Assembly: GCA_964447315.1 (NCBI GenBank)
Contig: CAYURQ010000015.1
Coordinates: 1-24,159 of the forward strand
DNA length: 24,159 nt
Direction: 5' to 3'
Source of the DNA: MWBV01 sp964447315
GTDB lineage: Archaea > Nanobdellota > Nanobdellia > Pacearchaeales > GW2011-AR1
Shown here: one piece after another, positions 1 through 7,199 of the stretch
Layout: each line of letters starts with the position of its first letter
Position numbering within the stretch: position 1 is the first letter of the stretch
Made by a program: the position numbers and the translations under genes
Notes under the pieces: model-generated
Databases searched by the model: none
What the model was told of the DNA's origin: nothing
The model's input: the letters and a program-made list of their open reading frames with translations, nothing else

Positions 1-76
1 CTCAGGATTTCCCCCTTTCTTAGGGCCCTCCTCAATAAGTTCCCTCACCTGGTTTGAAGCCTGATTTTTTTTAATC
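1..76 (-). pseudogene. AbrB-like regulator, C-terminal remnant
   Basis: Read on the minus strand, this stretch matches the C-terminal half of the AbrB-like gene at 3618-3785. The shared pieces are a SGFKPGE segment (SGLKPGD in the intact copy) and then, in another frame, ELIEEGPKKG (ELVGESPKRG). One extra base between the two pieces breaks the frame, and the N-terminal DNA-binding half is missing. It is therefore a decayed fourth copy of the family found at 3618, 9401 and 11244. The window edge cuts the 3' end, so a continuation outside cannot be excluded. It abuts the 3' end of the hydrolase gene. Confidence 0.6.
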
Positions 77-793
77 CTCTTCAAAAAAGTTAATTATTTC
101 TTTTAACATTTCTTCATTTATTTTGCTTAAAGTAATATGCCCAAAATCATATACTTTAATTTTAATATTATTCTTTTTAGCAAATTCTATTACCTCTTTT
201 TCTTTTATTTGATCATCATCTTTCCCTATTCCTATCCAAACTTTAGAAGGGATTTTTATTTCATCTTTATCTAAATTCCAAATTTTATCTTCTAAGAGTT
301 TTTTCCATTGATTTGAATCAAATCTATAATCATTTTTATGCGCTTCTCTTAAATAAGTTTCAAGTGTTTCAAGACTGGGAATTTTTCTAAAACTTATAAC
401 CGGAGATAATACGCAAATTTTTATATGAGTTTCTTTAGTTGAAATATCTAGTGCAACTCCTCCCCCAAAACTAGCCCCTATTATGAATATATTATTATTT
501 TGATATTCTTTATTCTTTATTTTAATTCCTTTTTTTAACTTTTGAATAAATTCAATTATTGGTTTGCTAGGAGGATTTTCTAGAAAAGTTCCTTTTGATT
601 CCCATGTACCTTCATATCTTGGAAAAAATATATCAAATCCTTTTTTAGATAACTTTTGAATAATTTCTTTTTTACTATGTGGTTTGCTTGGTAATCCATC
701 TAAAAGAATTATTGCCGCTTTTGACTCAGATTCTTCTGAAATAGAATATTCAAAAAATAAATTTTTGTATTGAGATGAATTTATGTTTTCCAT
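71..793 (-). CDS. Alpha/beta hydrolase (dienelactone hydrolase/esterase-like)
   Basis: A 240-aa cytosolic protein without a signal peptide. It shows the alpha/beta hydrolase plan: an early strand with LLDGLP (about 30-35) in the oxyanion-loop position, the nucleophile elbow GASFGG with Ser108, an acidic residue after the strand ending GIGKDDD (Asp192 or Asp193), and the catalytic His219 in DFGH. The triad order and spacing fit a complete single-domain hydrolase, and the length is usual for the small esterase/peptidase branch. The substrate cannot be read from sequence. It lies 5 bases downstream of the nucleotidyltransferase gene on the same strand, so the two are probably co-transcribed and may act on the same small molecule (inference). 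Confidence 0.82.
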   Translation of the reverse strand: MENINSSQYKNLFFEYSISEESESKAAIILLDGLPSKPHSKKEIIQKLSKKGFDIFFPRYEGTWESKGTFLENPPSKPIIEFIQKLKKGIKIKNKEYQNNNIFIIGASFGGGVALDISTKETHIKICVLSPVISFRKIPSLETLETYLREAHKNDYRFDSNQWKKLLEDKIWNLDKDEIKIPSKVWIGIGKDDDQIKEKEVIEFAKKNNIKIKVYDFGHITLSKINEEMLKEIINFFEED

Positions 794-798
794 TATTC

Positions 799-2301
799 TT
801 ATTCTTTTCTTATTTTGAGATATTCTTTATATAATTCTCCTAGAATTTCTCCAATAAGTTCTATATTTACTTTATTATCAGAATTAAAATTAATTATTAA
901 GTCTTTTGTATTTTCACTTATTATTTTACTTGGTTTTAATTTATCTTGTAAAATATGTGTATAATGATATTTATGCATATCTTGAAATTTAATTTCTTTT
1001 TTTACTAGCATTAAGTCAGTTAGTATTCTTCCTAGATATTTTTGAATTTCTGATTTTTTAATCTTATTTGTATTTATTATATTTTTTTGTATTCTATAGA
1101 AGTATTCTTCTATTCTATATAGTAAATCTGAATTAATTTTATCTTCATTTAGTTTATTTTGATTTTCTTTGTAATAATTATTTCCAATAATTGTTTCTGC
1201 TGAACTTAATATTTTAAAAAAATATGATCCATGGCGTCCTCTTTGATAGTTTTCAATACCTTTTTCAATTATTTGGTCTTTATAATCTATGAAAACTTCT
1301 ATTGGGAGATTCATTTTTTTAATTAGAGATATTTTTTTGTAATCTTTTTTCTCATATTTATTTAATAAAAGTAAGAAATCAAAATCTTCAGGGGAATCTT
1401 TATTGAATTTTTCTTTTGGACCATATCTTAAAAGACATATTATTCTTTCTTTAGAAAATAATGATTTTATTTTTTCATCTAAAATTTTATTTATTTCTTT
1501 TTTATCTGGTAGAATTGAATTTATTCTTTTCATCTCTTGAATAATCCACACTCCAATTTCATCAAATGCCTCATTTATTTTTTTTAAGTCATTTGTTGGA
1601 TTAAAAGCTAGCGAAAGTGCTTTAGTCATGCTATTTCTCTTTTTTGGATAATATTTTGAAAATATTTCCAAACATAATTCTAAATCTCTTGTGAAGCATC
1701 CCTCTCTTTCAGAAACAAGTTCTAATCCAGATCTTACTATACGTTTCATTATCCATAGGCACATTGCCTTTGTGTTCTTTTCATTGTATATACCATTTTT
1801 AACTTCATTTTTTGTTCTTAAAATTTCCATTTCAAGAAGATCTAAGGAAATACTTACCTCTCTTCCAGGTTTAGGATTTTTTAGTTTATCTTTAATATCT
1901 TCTCCATGAATAAGTACTCCTGTTAATTTTATCAAAATATTTTCTTTTGCAGATAAGACTTCATTTAATGTAAAATATCTAATATCAAATTTAGTTACAA
2001 AGAGGTATTTTTTGTTTAATTTATCTGTATATTCTTTTATTTTGTTTTTTTCTTTTTCTGTTATTTTTTTTGAAGTTATTATAAAAAAATCAGCATCAGA
2101 TATATTTTTTAGTCCTAGACCCCAGACTAAAGATCCTCTTAAGTAAACTGTTTGTATTTTTTTATTTTTTATTTTTTTAAAGAAATTAGAAAATTCTTTG
2201 ATAAGTGGTTTATATTCTTCTTGAATATTAACTCTTGATTTTGGCATGTAAAGAGTTCCATCTTTTTCCTTATATATTAGGCATTTTTGAATCTTTTTCA
2301 T
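799..2301 (-). CDS. Protein with two nucleotidyltransferase-fold domains
   Basis: A 500-aa protein with two Pol-beta-type nucleotidyltransferase signatures. The first has RGSLVWG (55-61) followed by the metal-binding pair Asp69/Asp71 in ISDADFFI, with a likely third carboxylate at Asp105 (KFDIRYF). The second has RYGP (291-294) followed by Asp305/Asp307 in PEDFDFLLLL, with Asp338 (VFIDY) as third carboxylate. Helical segments follow each domain (about 150-280 and 380-500), as in KNTase-like enzymes. Such folds transfer NMP to small molecules, proteins or RNA; the acceptor here is unknown. It is the first gene of a two-gene unit with the hydrolase. The start is the ATG next to the 50-bp divergent region shared with the synthetase-like gene. 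Tandem duplication of the fold in one chain is uncommon. Confidence 0.75.
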   Translation of the reverse strand: MKKIQKCLIYKEKDGTLYMPKSRVNIQEEYKPLIKEFSNFFKKIKNKKIQTVYLRGSLVWGLGLKNISDADFFIITSKKITEKEKNKIKEYTDKLNKKYLFVTKFDIRYFTLNEVLSAKENILIKLTGVLIHGEDIKDKLKNPKPGREVSISLDLLEMEILRTKNEVKNGIYNEKNTKAMCLWIMKRIVRSGLELVSEREGCFTRDLELCLEIFSKYYPKKRNSMTKALSLAFNPTNDLKKINEAFDEIGVWIIQEMKRINSILPDKKEINKILDEKIKSLFSKERIICLLRYGPKEKFNKDSPEDFDFLLLLNKYEKKDYKKISLIKKMNLPIEVFIDYKDQIIEKGIENYQRGRHGSYFFKILSSAETIIGNNYYKENQNKLNEDKINSDLLYRIEEYFYRIQKNIINTNKIKKSEIQKYLGRILTDLMLVKKEIKFQDMHKYHYTHILQDKLKPSKIISENTKDLIINFNSDNKVNIELIGEILGELYKEYLKIRKE

Positions 2302-2351
2302 ATTGTAACTATTAAATAATAATAATTATAAAGGTTATGCTCTGAGATTTA
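2302..2351. promoter_or_regulatory. Divergent promoter region
   Basis: Only 50 bases separate the two divergent start codons. The stretch is almost pure A/T and contains AATAATAATTATAAAGG, which can serve as TATA element for either direction. The closeness suggests coordinated expression of the nucleotidyltransferase and the synthetase-like protein. No clear operator repeat was seen. Confidence 0.4.
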
Positions 2352-3611
2352 ATGTTGAAAATGAATGATTGTAAAAAAACACTAACTACCGCATCAGCTT
2401 GCCAAAATCTTGATACTAAGAGTAATAGAGTTGTTCATAGATTTATTCCAATGCTTGTAGCAGAAAATATGAATAGAGTTCAAGAATATATGTCTGGAGA
2501 ATGTTTGCCTAGAATAGATTTATGGAATTGTGTTGGAATGAGAATAGATAAGTCTTTTCAAGAGCAAAAGAAATATTCTTCTAGGAGAGATTTTTCTACA
2601 GCACTTATTGAAGATAAATATGCTCTGCTTGAAGAACTTGGAGTCCCTCTTAATGGAAGAAGTATAATTAGAGATGACGATGATTTTACAAAAGAGTGGT
2701 TTAATAGAAAATTAACAGATTTAACTTCTTCTGGGATTATTTATAAAGAAAAAGTAGATGTTGATATTTGTAATTCTTGTGATTATCTGCAATCTATTTC
2801 AGAAAAGCATGATAACTCTTGTACTAGGTGCGGGAATAAAGAGTTTCATCCTCAAAAGAGAGATGTTTTAATGTTGGATATTCCTGAATTTAGAGATTCT
2901 TTAATTGAGAATCGTATTGCTTATCCAAATAATATAAAACATATAAAGAGTTTTTTTAACCAATTACCTCCAAGAGTTATGATCTCAAAAATGAGGGATC
3001 ATGGTTTACATTTAAATGGTTTTGGTTTAGAAGATTTTGTTTTAGATCCAAAAATAGGGGTTGCACTTATGCCAGAATTAGTTTCTGAAATGAATTCTTT
3101 AAAAGATATAACTCTTGTTCAAGGGGCTTCAATAGCCACAAATACTATTACTTATACCTCTCTTTTAACTTCTGGATTTGATCATAATTATATTTTATTA
3201 CCTAAAATTCCTAAAACAAGTCTTGATCAAGCTAGAAAAATCGGATTAAGTTTTTTTGGAAGACATTTACCCTTTATTCTAATGGAGCATAGGGAAAATA
3301 TGACTTTTGAACAAATTGAAAATGCTAGGGAAAGATATTTTAGTATATTGAATAAGCTTGATACTGTTGTTCCTGGATTGCAATCTGGTGAAGGCCCTGT
3401 TATGAAACTTTGTCCAGAAGAAAATGAATTAATTTCAGAAATTCTTGGTGATTTTTCAAAATATAATGTAAGGGAAGGAAGAAAAAAATTGAATTTATTT
3501 TTTAAACAACAAGGTAGGAAGTATGCTGAAAAATGTAATTATGCTGGAGGTTTTTTATGTCCTTCAGATGCTAAAACTCTAGAAGAATTAGTTGAGTTGT
3601 TTTATAAATAA
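2352..3611 (+). CDS. Degenerate class I aminoacyl-tRNA-synthetase-like protein
   Basis: A 419-aa protein that resembles the catalytic half of MetRS/ValRS-type class I synthetases but is shorter. Residues 112-150 read as the segment before the zinc knob (a GIIYKEK strand), followed by a CxxC...CxxC knob at Cys140, Cys143, Cys157 and Cys160. Residues 205-225 (PPRVMISKMRDHG) sit where synthetases carry the ISRxRxWG segment, and 281-312 resemble the end of the Rossmann half. I find neither a clear HIGH motif nor a KMSKS loop, and no anticodon-binding domain follows. It may be a repurposed ligase making an aminoacyl adenylate or amide instead of charging tRNA (inference). It is divergent from the nucleotidyltransferase. 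A second in-frame ATG at codon 4 is an equally good start. Confidence 0.65.
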   Translation: MLKMNDCKKTLTTASACQNLDTKSNRVVHRFIPMLVAENMNRVQEYMSGECLPRIDLWNCVGMRIDKSFQEQKKYSSRRDFSTALIEDKYALLEELGVPLNGRSIIRDDDDFTKEWFNRKLTDLTSSGIIYKEKVDVDICNSCDYLQSISEKHDNSCTRCGNKEFHPQKRDVLMLDIPEFRDSLIENRIAYPNNIKHIKSFFNQLPPRVMISKMRDHGLHLNGFGLEDFVLDPKIGVALMPELVSEMNSLKDITLVQGASIATNTITYTSLLTSGFDHNYILLPKIPKTSLDQARKIGLSFFGRHLPFILMEHRENMTFEQIENARERYFSILNKLDTVVPGLQSGEGPVMKLCPEENELISEILGDFSKYNVREGRKKLNLFFKQQGRKYAEKCNYAGGFLCPSDAKTLEELVELFYK

Positions 3612-3617
3612 TATTTT

Positions 3618-3785
3618 TCATTTCCCCTTCCTCAACAGAATTTCTCCTCTCTTAGGGCTCTCCCCAACAAGTTCATCACCTGGTTTTAGGCCTGATTTTT
3701 CAAGGAGTTCTTTTGGAATAATAACCCTGTATTTGTAATAAGAAGTATTTTTGTATTCCCTGGATTTAACTTTCTCTATTTTCAT
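3618..3785 (-). CDS. AbrB/MazE-like swapped-hairpin regulator, copy 1
   Basis: A 55-aa protein beginning MKIEKVKSREYK. The core KYRVIIPKELLEKSGLKPGD (18-37) is the standard SpoVT/AbrB pattern: a strand, an IPK turn, a short helix, then GLKPGD. The tail is EILLRKGK. Family members bind DNA as dimers through the N-terminal strands and often act as antitoxins or autorepressors. The gene is divergent from a 53-aa membrane peptide across 75 bp that contain a pair of 10-bp direct repeats. A TATA-like GGATATTTAAG (plus-strand reading, 3804-3814) lies 19 bases upstream of the start, which suggests a leaderless mRNA. Two paralogues occur at 9401 and 11244. It is convergent with the synthetase-like gene, 6 bases apart. 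Confidence 0.85.
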   Translation of the reverse strand: MKIEKVKSREYKNTSYYKYRVIIPKELLEKSGLKPGDELVGESPKRGEILLRKGK

Positions 3786-3860
3786 GTAATTATCAACATA
3801 ATGGGATATTTAAGTTTTAGGGGACGAAAGATTTATATAGTTTAGGGGACTAAAAAGATT
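3786..3860. promoter_or_regulatory. Bidirectional promoter with TATA-bracketing operator, copy 1
   Basis: The 10-mer TTTAGGGGAC occurs at 3816-3825 and again at 3841-3850, a period of 25 bp. The plus-strand TATA box TTTATATA (3832-3839) lies between them and ends 21 bases before the ATG at 3861. The minus-strand TATA-like element is at 3804-3814. A protein bound to both repeats would straddle the TATA box and the transcription start. The adjacent AbrB-like protein is the obvious candidate ligand (inference). Confidence 0.7.
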
Positions 3861-4022
3861 ATGGGAAATCATTGCTATTATTGGGAAGTATTTTTAATAG
3901 GGATTAGTGTAACTTTATTAATTATCTTATTTTTGAGTATCTACGGAGATCCTATTCATAAGTGGTTAGAAAGATCTATAAAGGAGGCTTTTTTATTTAA
4001 AAAATGGAAAAAGAGAAGATAA
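3861..4022 (+). CDS. Small single-pass membrane peptide, MGNHCYYWEV type, copy 1
   Basis: A 53-aa product starting MGNHCYYWEVFLIG, with a hydrophobic segment at about 11-28 (LIGISVTLLIILFLSIY) and a basic C-terminus (KKWKKRR). The predicted topology is N-terminus outside and basic tail inside by the positive-inside rule. It is expressed from the operator-controlled TATA box at 3832, which would give a leaderless transcript. The first 12 residues are identical to copy 2 at 9642, and the first 41 bases around the start differ at one position. The last 19 bases overlap the start of the Dam-like methyltransferase, so translation may be coupled. No known family is recognised. Size and partner resemble small membrane toxins of toxin-antitoxin systems, but that function is inference. 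Confidence 0.72.
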   Translation: MGNHCYYWEVFLIGISVTLLIILFLSIYGDPIHKWLERSIKEAFLFKKWKKRR

Positions 4023-4840
4023 AAAATCCTACTTTAGTAAAGTGGGCAGGAGGTAAAAAGCAGTTATTAGGGCAGTTTGAGCCTTTATTTCCAAAGAAAA
4101 TAAATAGATATTTTGAGCCTTTTGTTGGAGGGGGGGCAGTAGCATTTTATTTGCTTAAAACTCATCCAGAAATAAAGAAAATTTTTCTTTCAGATATTAA
4201 TAAAGAGCTTATAATTACATATAATGTTATTAAGAGAGATATTGATGAACTTATTAATTTGTTGAAAAAATATAAACTAAAGCATAATAAAGAATTTTAT
4301 TATAAAATAAGGGAGCAAGAGATTAGTAAATTAGATCCTATTGAAATTGCAGCAAGATTCATTTACTTAAACAGAACTTGTTTTAATGGTTTGTATAGAG
4401 TTAATTCTCAAGGCAAATTTAATGTTCCTATTGGAAGCTATAAAAATCCTGGGATTTTGCAAGAAGAAGAGTTGAGAGAAATTTCTAAATTTTTGCAAAA
4501 AGATGATATAATAATGGCCCAGTTTTATGAAGTAACTAAAAAAGCAAAAAAAGGAGATTTTGTTTATTTTGATCCTCCTTATTATCCTTTGAAGAAAGGA
4601 AAGAGTTTCACTACATATACTAAAGATAATTTCTTAGAAAAAGAGCAAGAGCTTTTAGCAAAGGTTTTTAGAGATCTAGATAAAAAGGGATGCAAAGTTA
4701 TGCTTAGCAATAGTGATACAAAATTTATTAGGGATTTATATAAAGGATATAAAATTAAAGTTGTTCAGGCTAAGAGAATGATTAATAGTAATGCAGAAGG
4801 CAGGGGAAAGATTAATGAATTGGTTGTGAGGAATTATTAA
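4004..4840 (+). CDS. Dam/DpnM-like N6-adenine DNA methyltransferase
   Basis: A 278-aa alpha-class (D12) adenine methyltransferase. Motif order is KWAGGK at 13-18 (motif X), YFEPFVGGGA at 36-45 (motif I, AdoMet binding), LSDIN around 62-66, the target-recognition segment around 115-150 (RFIYLNRTCFNGLYRVN), and catalytic DPPY at 190-193. The recognition segment and length match Dam/DpnM/MboA enzymes, which methylate GATC; that specificity is inferred from similarity. The start lies inside the upstream membrane-peptide gene, with AAGGAGG at 3981-3987, 16 bases from the ATG, which is rather far. It is convergent with the unknown 202-aa gene, with abutting stop codons. A DpnA-like enzyme is close by on the minus strand. 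Confidence 0.9.
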   Translation: MEKEKIKNPTLVKWAGGKKQLLGQFEPLFPKKINRYFEPFVGGGAVAFYLLKTHPEIKKIFLSDINKELIITYNVIKRDIDELINLLKKYKLKHNKEFYYKIREQEISKLDPIEIAARFIYLNRTCFNGLYRVNSQGKFNVPIGSYKNPGILQEEELREISKFLQKDDIIMAQFYEVTKKAKKGDFVYFDPPYYPLKKGKSFTTYTKDNFLEKEQELLAKVFRDLDKKGCKVMLSNSDTKFIRDLYKGYKIKVVQAKRMINSNAEGRGKINELVVRNY

Positions 4841-5449
4841 TTATTCTAGATACCAAAGGGATTTTAAATTTGATATATATTTTTTGTCTTTTTTATTTTC
4901 TAATTTTACATATTTTGCTTTTGGAGGTTGTCCAGAAGCAACACTCATGCACATATTGTCAATTTCTTTTGGACTATCAATGAATTCTCTAATCCACCCT
5001 TGAAAAAACAAGGTTGGAGGGTCAAATTTACTTTCCTTCCGATACCCATATTCTTGTTCTATGATGAAAAGCTGAGATAAAATCCCAATTATCTCCAAAT
5101 CATTTAAATAATGTTCAAAATCCACTATAGACAGTTTTTCAAGTTCTTTCTCGGGATCGTTTCCATAAAAGATATTATCAAAGGCCAAAAGCAATTCATT
5201 CTTTAATTTAGGATTACTTCTTACTCTTAAATTTAGGTCAATAAATACTCGCATATGGTTCGGTCTAAATTCTCTTTCACCTATTTTTAACCATATTTGA
5301 AAATTTTTATTTATATCATATTCCTTAAATCTTTTTGATAAAATAGAAGGGCGATATAATTGTATTTCAGTATCTTTCTTTTTAAAAACAGTTTTCTTTA
5401 TATCAAAACCTAGTTCCTTAACTATTTGAAACATCTCAGCTTTAAGCAT
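4841..5449 (-). CDS. Unknown protein in a GATC-methylase locus, candidate endonuclease
   Basis: A 202-aa soluble protein I do not recognise. It lies 34 bases downstream of the DpnA-like methyltransferase on the same strand and runs tail-to-tail with the Dam-like enzyme, a position in which DpnII-type loci carry the restriction enzyme. It has a basic N-terminus with possible strands (about 15-75, including MRVFIDLNLRV), a helical middle (80-130), and a distinctive C-terminal block QGWIREFI (150-157) and SVASGQPPKAKY (169-180). I see no clear PD-(D/E)xK, HNH or GIY-YIG motif. Charged residues at Asp71, Glu131, Glu133, Glu139 and Asp143 could be catalytic but this is guesswork. It is shorter than DpnII or MboI (about 280 aa). 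It could equally be an accessory or regulatory protein. Confidence 0.6.
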   Translation of the reverse strand: MLKAEMFQIVKELGFDIKKTVFKKKDTEIQLYRPSILSKRFKEYDINKNFQIWLKIGEREFRPNHMRVFIDLNLRVRSNPKLKNELLLAFDNIFYGNDPEKELEKLSIVDFEHYLNDLEIIGILSQLFIIEQEYGYRKESKFDPPTLFFQGWIREFIDSPKEIDNMCMSVASGQPPKAKYVKLENKKDKKYISNLKSLWYLE

Positions 5450-5483
5450 AATTTTTACAACTATATTTAATATAAAAAATGAT

Positions 5484-6350
5484 CTATTTTATTCCAAATA
5501 ATTTAAATATAGAATTATTGAGTTTGTAAAAGAATCCTTCTTTTCTTTTTTCCTCAGGAATTATTTTTTCTTCTTCAGAAAGCCCTAAACCAGAATATCT
5601 TCTTTTTGTTAGTTCTAGATATTCTTGGTTTATATCAATACCCACATATTTTCTTTTTAATTCTAAACAAGCAATTCCTGTTGTTCCAGATCCATTAAAA
5701 GGATCTAAAATTAAATCATTTTCCTTTGAGTTAGCAATAATTATTCTTTTAATTAATTCTAATGGTTTTTGTGTAGGATGCTTTCCATGTATTTTCTCTT
5801 TTTTTGAAGTTAAGGGAATACTCCAAATGCTTCTCATTTGTTTTCCAGAATTACTAAATTTATCATCCCAATTTTTCATAGATTCATAGTCAAAATAATG
5901 CCTTGAGCTTTTATTCTTTCTTGCACAAATTAAAGTTTCGTGAGAATGAGCAAAATATCTACAGGATAGATTAGGGGGTGCATTTGGCTTAAACCAAATT
6001 ATTTCATTTATAATATCAAAACCTAATAATTTTAGAGCATATCCTACTTGGTAAATACTATGATGGGTTCCAGAAACCCATAAAACCCCATTTTCTTTCA
6101 AAACTCTTTTACATTCTAGAAGCCATTTATGAGTAAACTTAAAATCTTCTTCAAAACCCTTAGATTTGTCCCAATCTCCTTTATTAACAGAAGCAATTTT
6201 TCCTCCTTTGCAAGTAATTCCATCATTAGAAAGATTATAGGGAGGATCTGCAAATATTAAATCAAAAGAATTTTCTTTAAATTTTGGGATTATTTCAAGA
6301 CAATCTCCAAGATGGAGATTAAAATTCTCTGTTTTTAAGAAAGGATCCAT
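5484..6350 (-). CDS. DpnA-like beta-class DNA adenine methyltransferase
   Basis: A 288-aa beta-class enzyme with catalytic motif IV first (FADPPYNLS, DPPY at 35-38) and the AdoMet motif late (DPFNGSGTTG at 216-225), with GKHPTQKP at 189-196. Its middle resembles what I recall of DpnA of the DpnII system: a KGDWDK segment at 57-62 and PNLSCRYFAHSHET at 126-139. DpnA methylates GATC adenine and can act on single-stranded DNA, so the same target is inferred here. Together with the Dam-like enzyme it recreates the two-methylase arrangement of DpnII/MboI loci. The C-terminal 40 residues are highly charged. A TATA-like stretch (TATAATTATT, 6364-6373) sits close upstream, consistent with a short or absent leader. 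Confidence 0.88.
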   Translation of the reverse strand: MDPFLKTENFNLHLGDCLEIIPKFKENSFDLIFADPPYNLSNDGITCKGGKIASVNKGDWDKSKGFEEDFKFTHKWLLECKRVLKENGVLWVSGTHHSIYQVGYALKLLGFDIINEIIWFKPNAPPNLSCRYFAHSHETLICARKNKSSRHYFDYESMKNWDDKFSNSGKQMRSIWSIPLTSKKEKIHGKHPTQKPLELIKRIIIANSKENDLILDPFNGSGTTGIACLELKRKYVGIDINQEYLELTKRRYSGLGLSEEEKIIPEEKRKEGFFYKLNNSIFKLFGIK

Positions 6351-6438
6351 GCTTGAAAAAGTGTATAATTATTTTTAATGATTGTTGTGGTTTATTTTTT
6401 GTTTTGGGGAAGGAAGAAGAAGGGAATTTTTGAGTTCT

Positions 6439-6567
6439 TTAGATATTTCCAAAAGCAATAAGAAATACAAAAATAATTGCAATTAGAACAAAAATTCCAA
6501 TTATCATATATCCTAATTTTTGAAGGATGGTTAATTTTTTCCAAGGTACGCAATTTTTATTTTTCAT
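6439..6567 (-). CDS. 42-aa single-pass membrane peptide
   Basis: The reading frame starts MKNKNCVPWKKLTILQK and contains one strongly hydrophobic helix at about 19-38 (GYMIIGIFVLIAIIFVFLIA), then stops after GNI. The ATG lies within the last 11 bases of the HEPN/Ymh-like gene, as expected for a coupled last gene of an operon. It is too short for routine gene calling. Function is unknown. Its place after a HEPN protein and several DNA-binding proteins suggests a membrane partner or effector of that operon (inference). Confidence 0.5.
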   Translation of the reverse strand: MKNKNCVPWKKLTILQKLGYMIIGIFVLIAIIFVFLIAFGNI

Positions 6568-7198
6568 CATATAGTTTATCAAATAGTTTAATTAGATAAT
6601 CTACAAACATTATTATTTTAAAGCATTCATCTTTTTCTGCATTCTTTTTTTTATGAAAGCCCCCATTTCTTAACCATAATATTGCGGACATGTATAAAAA
6701 GTACAATCCTTGACTTTCACTTTCTAATTTTCTACTGAAAATTCCTTTCCTTTTAGCTTCTTCAACTAGCCCTTTTCCAAAAATGCTTTCATCTAAGTTC
6801 ATTTTTTGTCTCATGAAATCTTCAAGATTAAGAATTGCATGATTTATTTCTTTGCTATATGGTTTCTTTATTTTACATTCTTTAGCCAAATCGGAAGAAA
6901 TGTTAAATTTAGAGAGGGGAATAGTGAATGGATCAATAATTTTATTCTCTTGATTATTTTTGGTCTTTTGTATTACTTCAATTTTGCTTTCTCTAAAACA
7001 TTTCTTATCTTCCTCATCTAAAAATCTATTAACTGTTCTTTTTTTCTTTCTCGCTATAATTTCTGCTGCAGCCCCTAGGGTAATTCCTTCATCTTTAGAT
7101 ATTTGAGATATTCTTGCTTGAAGCGAGTTCTTTGATCTTTCAGGATAGATTTCCATCAATTTATCGAGAATTTTTGAATTAAGCTTTTGCTTAACCAT
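6557..7198 (-). CDS. HTH-like N-terminus plus HEPN/Ymh (TIGR02391-like) protein
   Basis: A 213-aa protein. Residues 1-60 are basic and helical (a QARISQISKDEGITLGAAAEI segment at 28-47) and look like a small DNA- or RNA-binding domain. Residues 90-213 resemble the Ymh/TIGR02391 family: FTIPLSKF, an EINHAILNLEDFMRQ helix, GKGLVEEA, and LWLRNGGFHKKK at 174-185. The last contains R-x4-H (Arg177, His182), the signature of HEPN domains, many of which are RNases in abortive-infection and toxin systems. It follows the winged-helix gene by one base in the minus-strand operon. RNase activity is inference from the motif. Confidence 0.7.
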   Translation of the reverse strand: MVKQKLNSKILDKLMEIYPERSKNSLQARISQISKDEGITLGAAAEIIARKKKRTVNRFLDEEDKKCFRESKIEVIQKTKNNQENKIIDPFTIPLSKFNISSDLAKECKIKKPYSKEINHAILNLEDFMRQKMNLDESIFGKGLVEEAKRKGIFSRKLESESQGLYFLYMSAILWLRNGGFHKKKNAEKDECFKIIMFVDYLIKLFDKLYDEK

Positions 7199-7199
7199 T

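Noticed and set aside
1691..1909. Plus-strand frame inside the nucleotidyltransferase gene
   Set aside because: Shadow frame of a well-supported gene, with no motif; the same applies to frames at 6806, 7560, 10947, 12184, 12293, 15307, 15915, 18976, 22224 and 22694.
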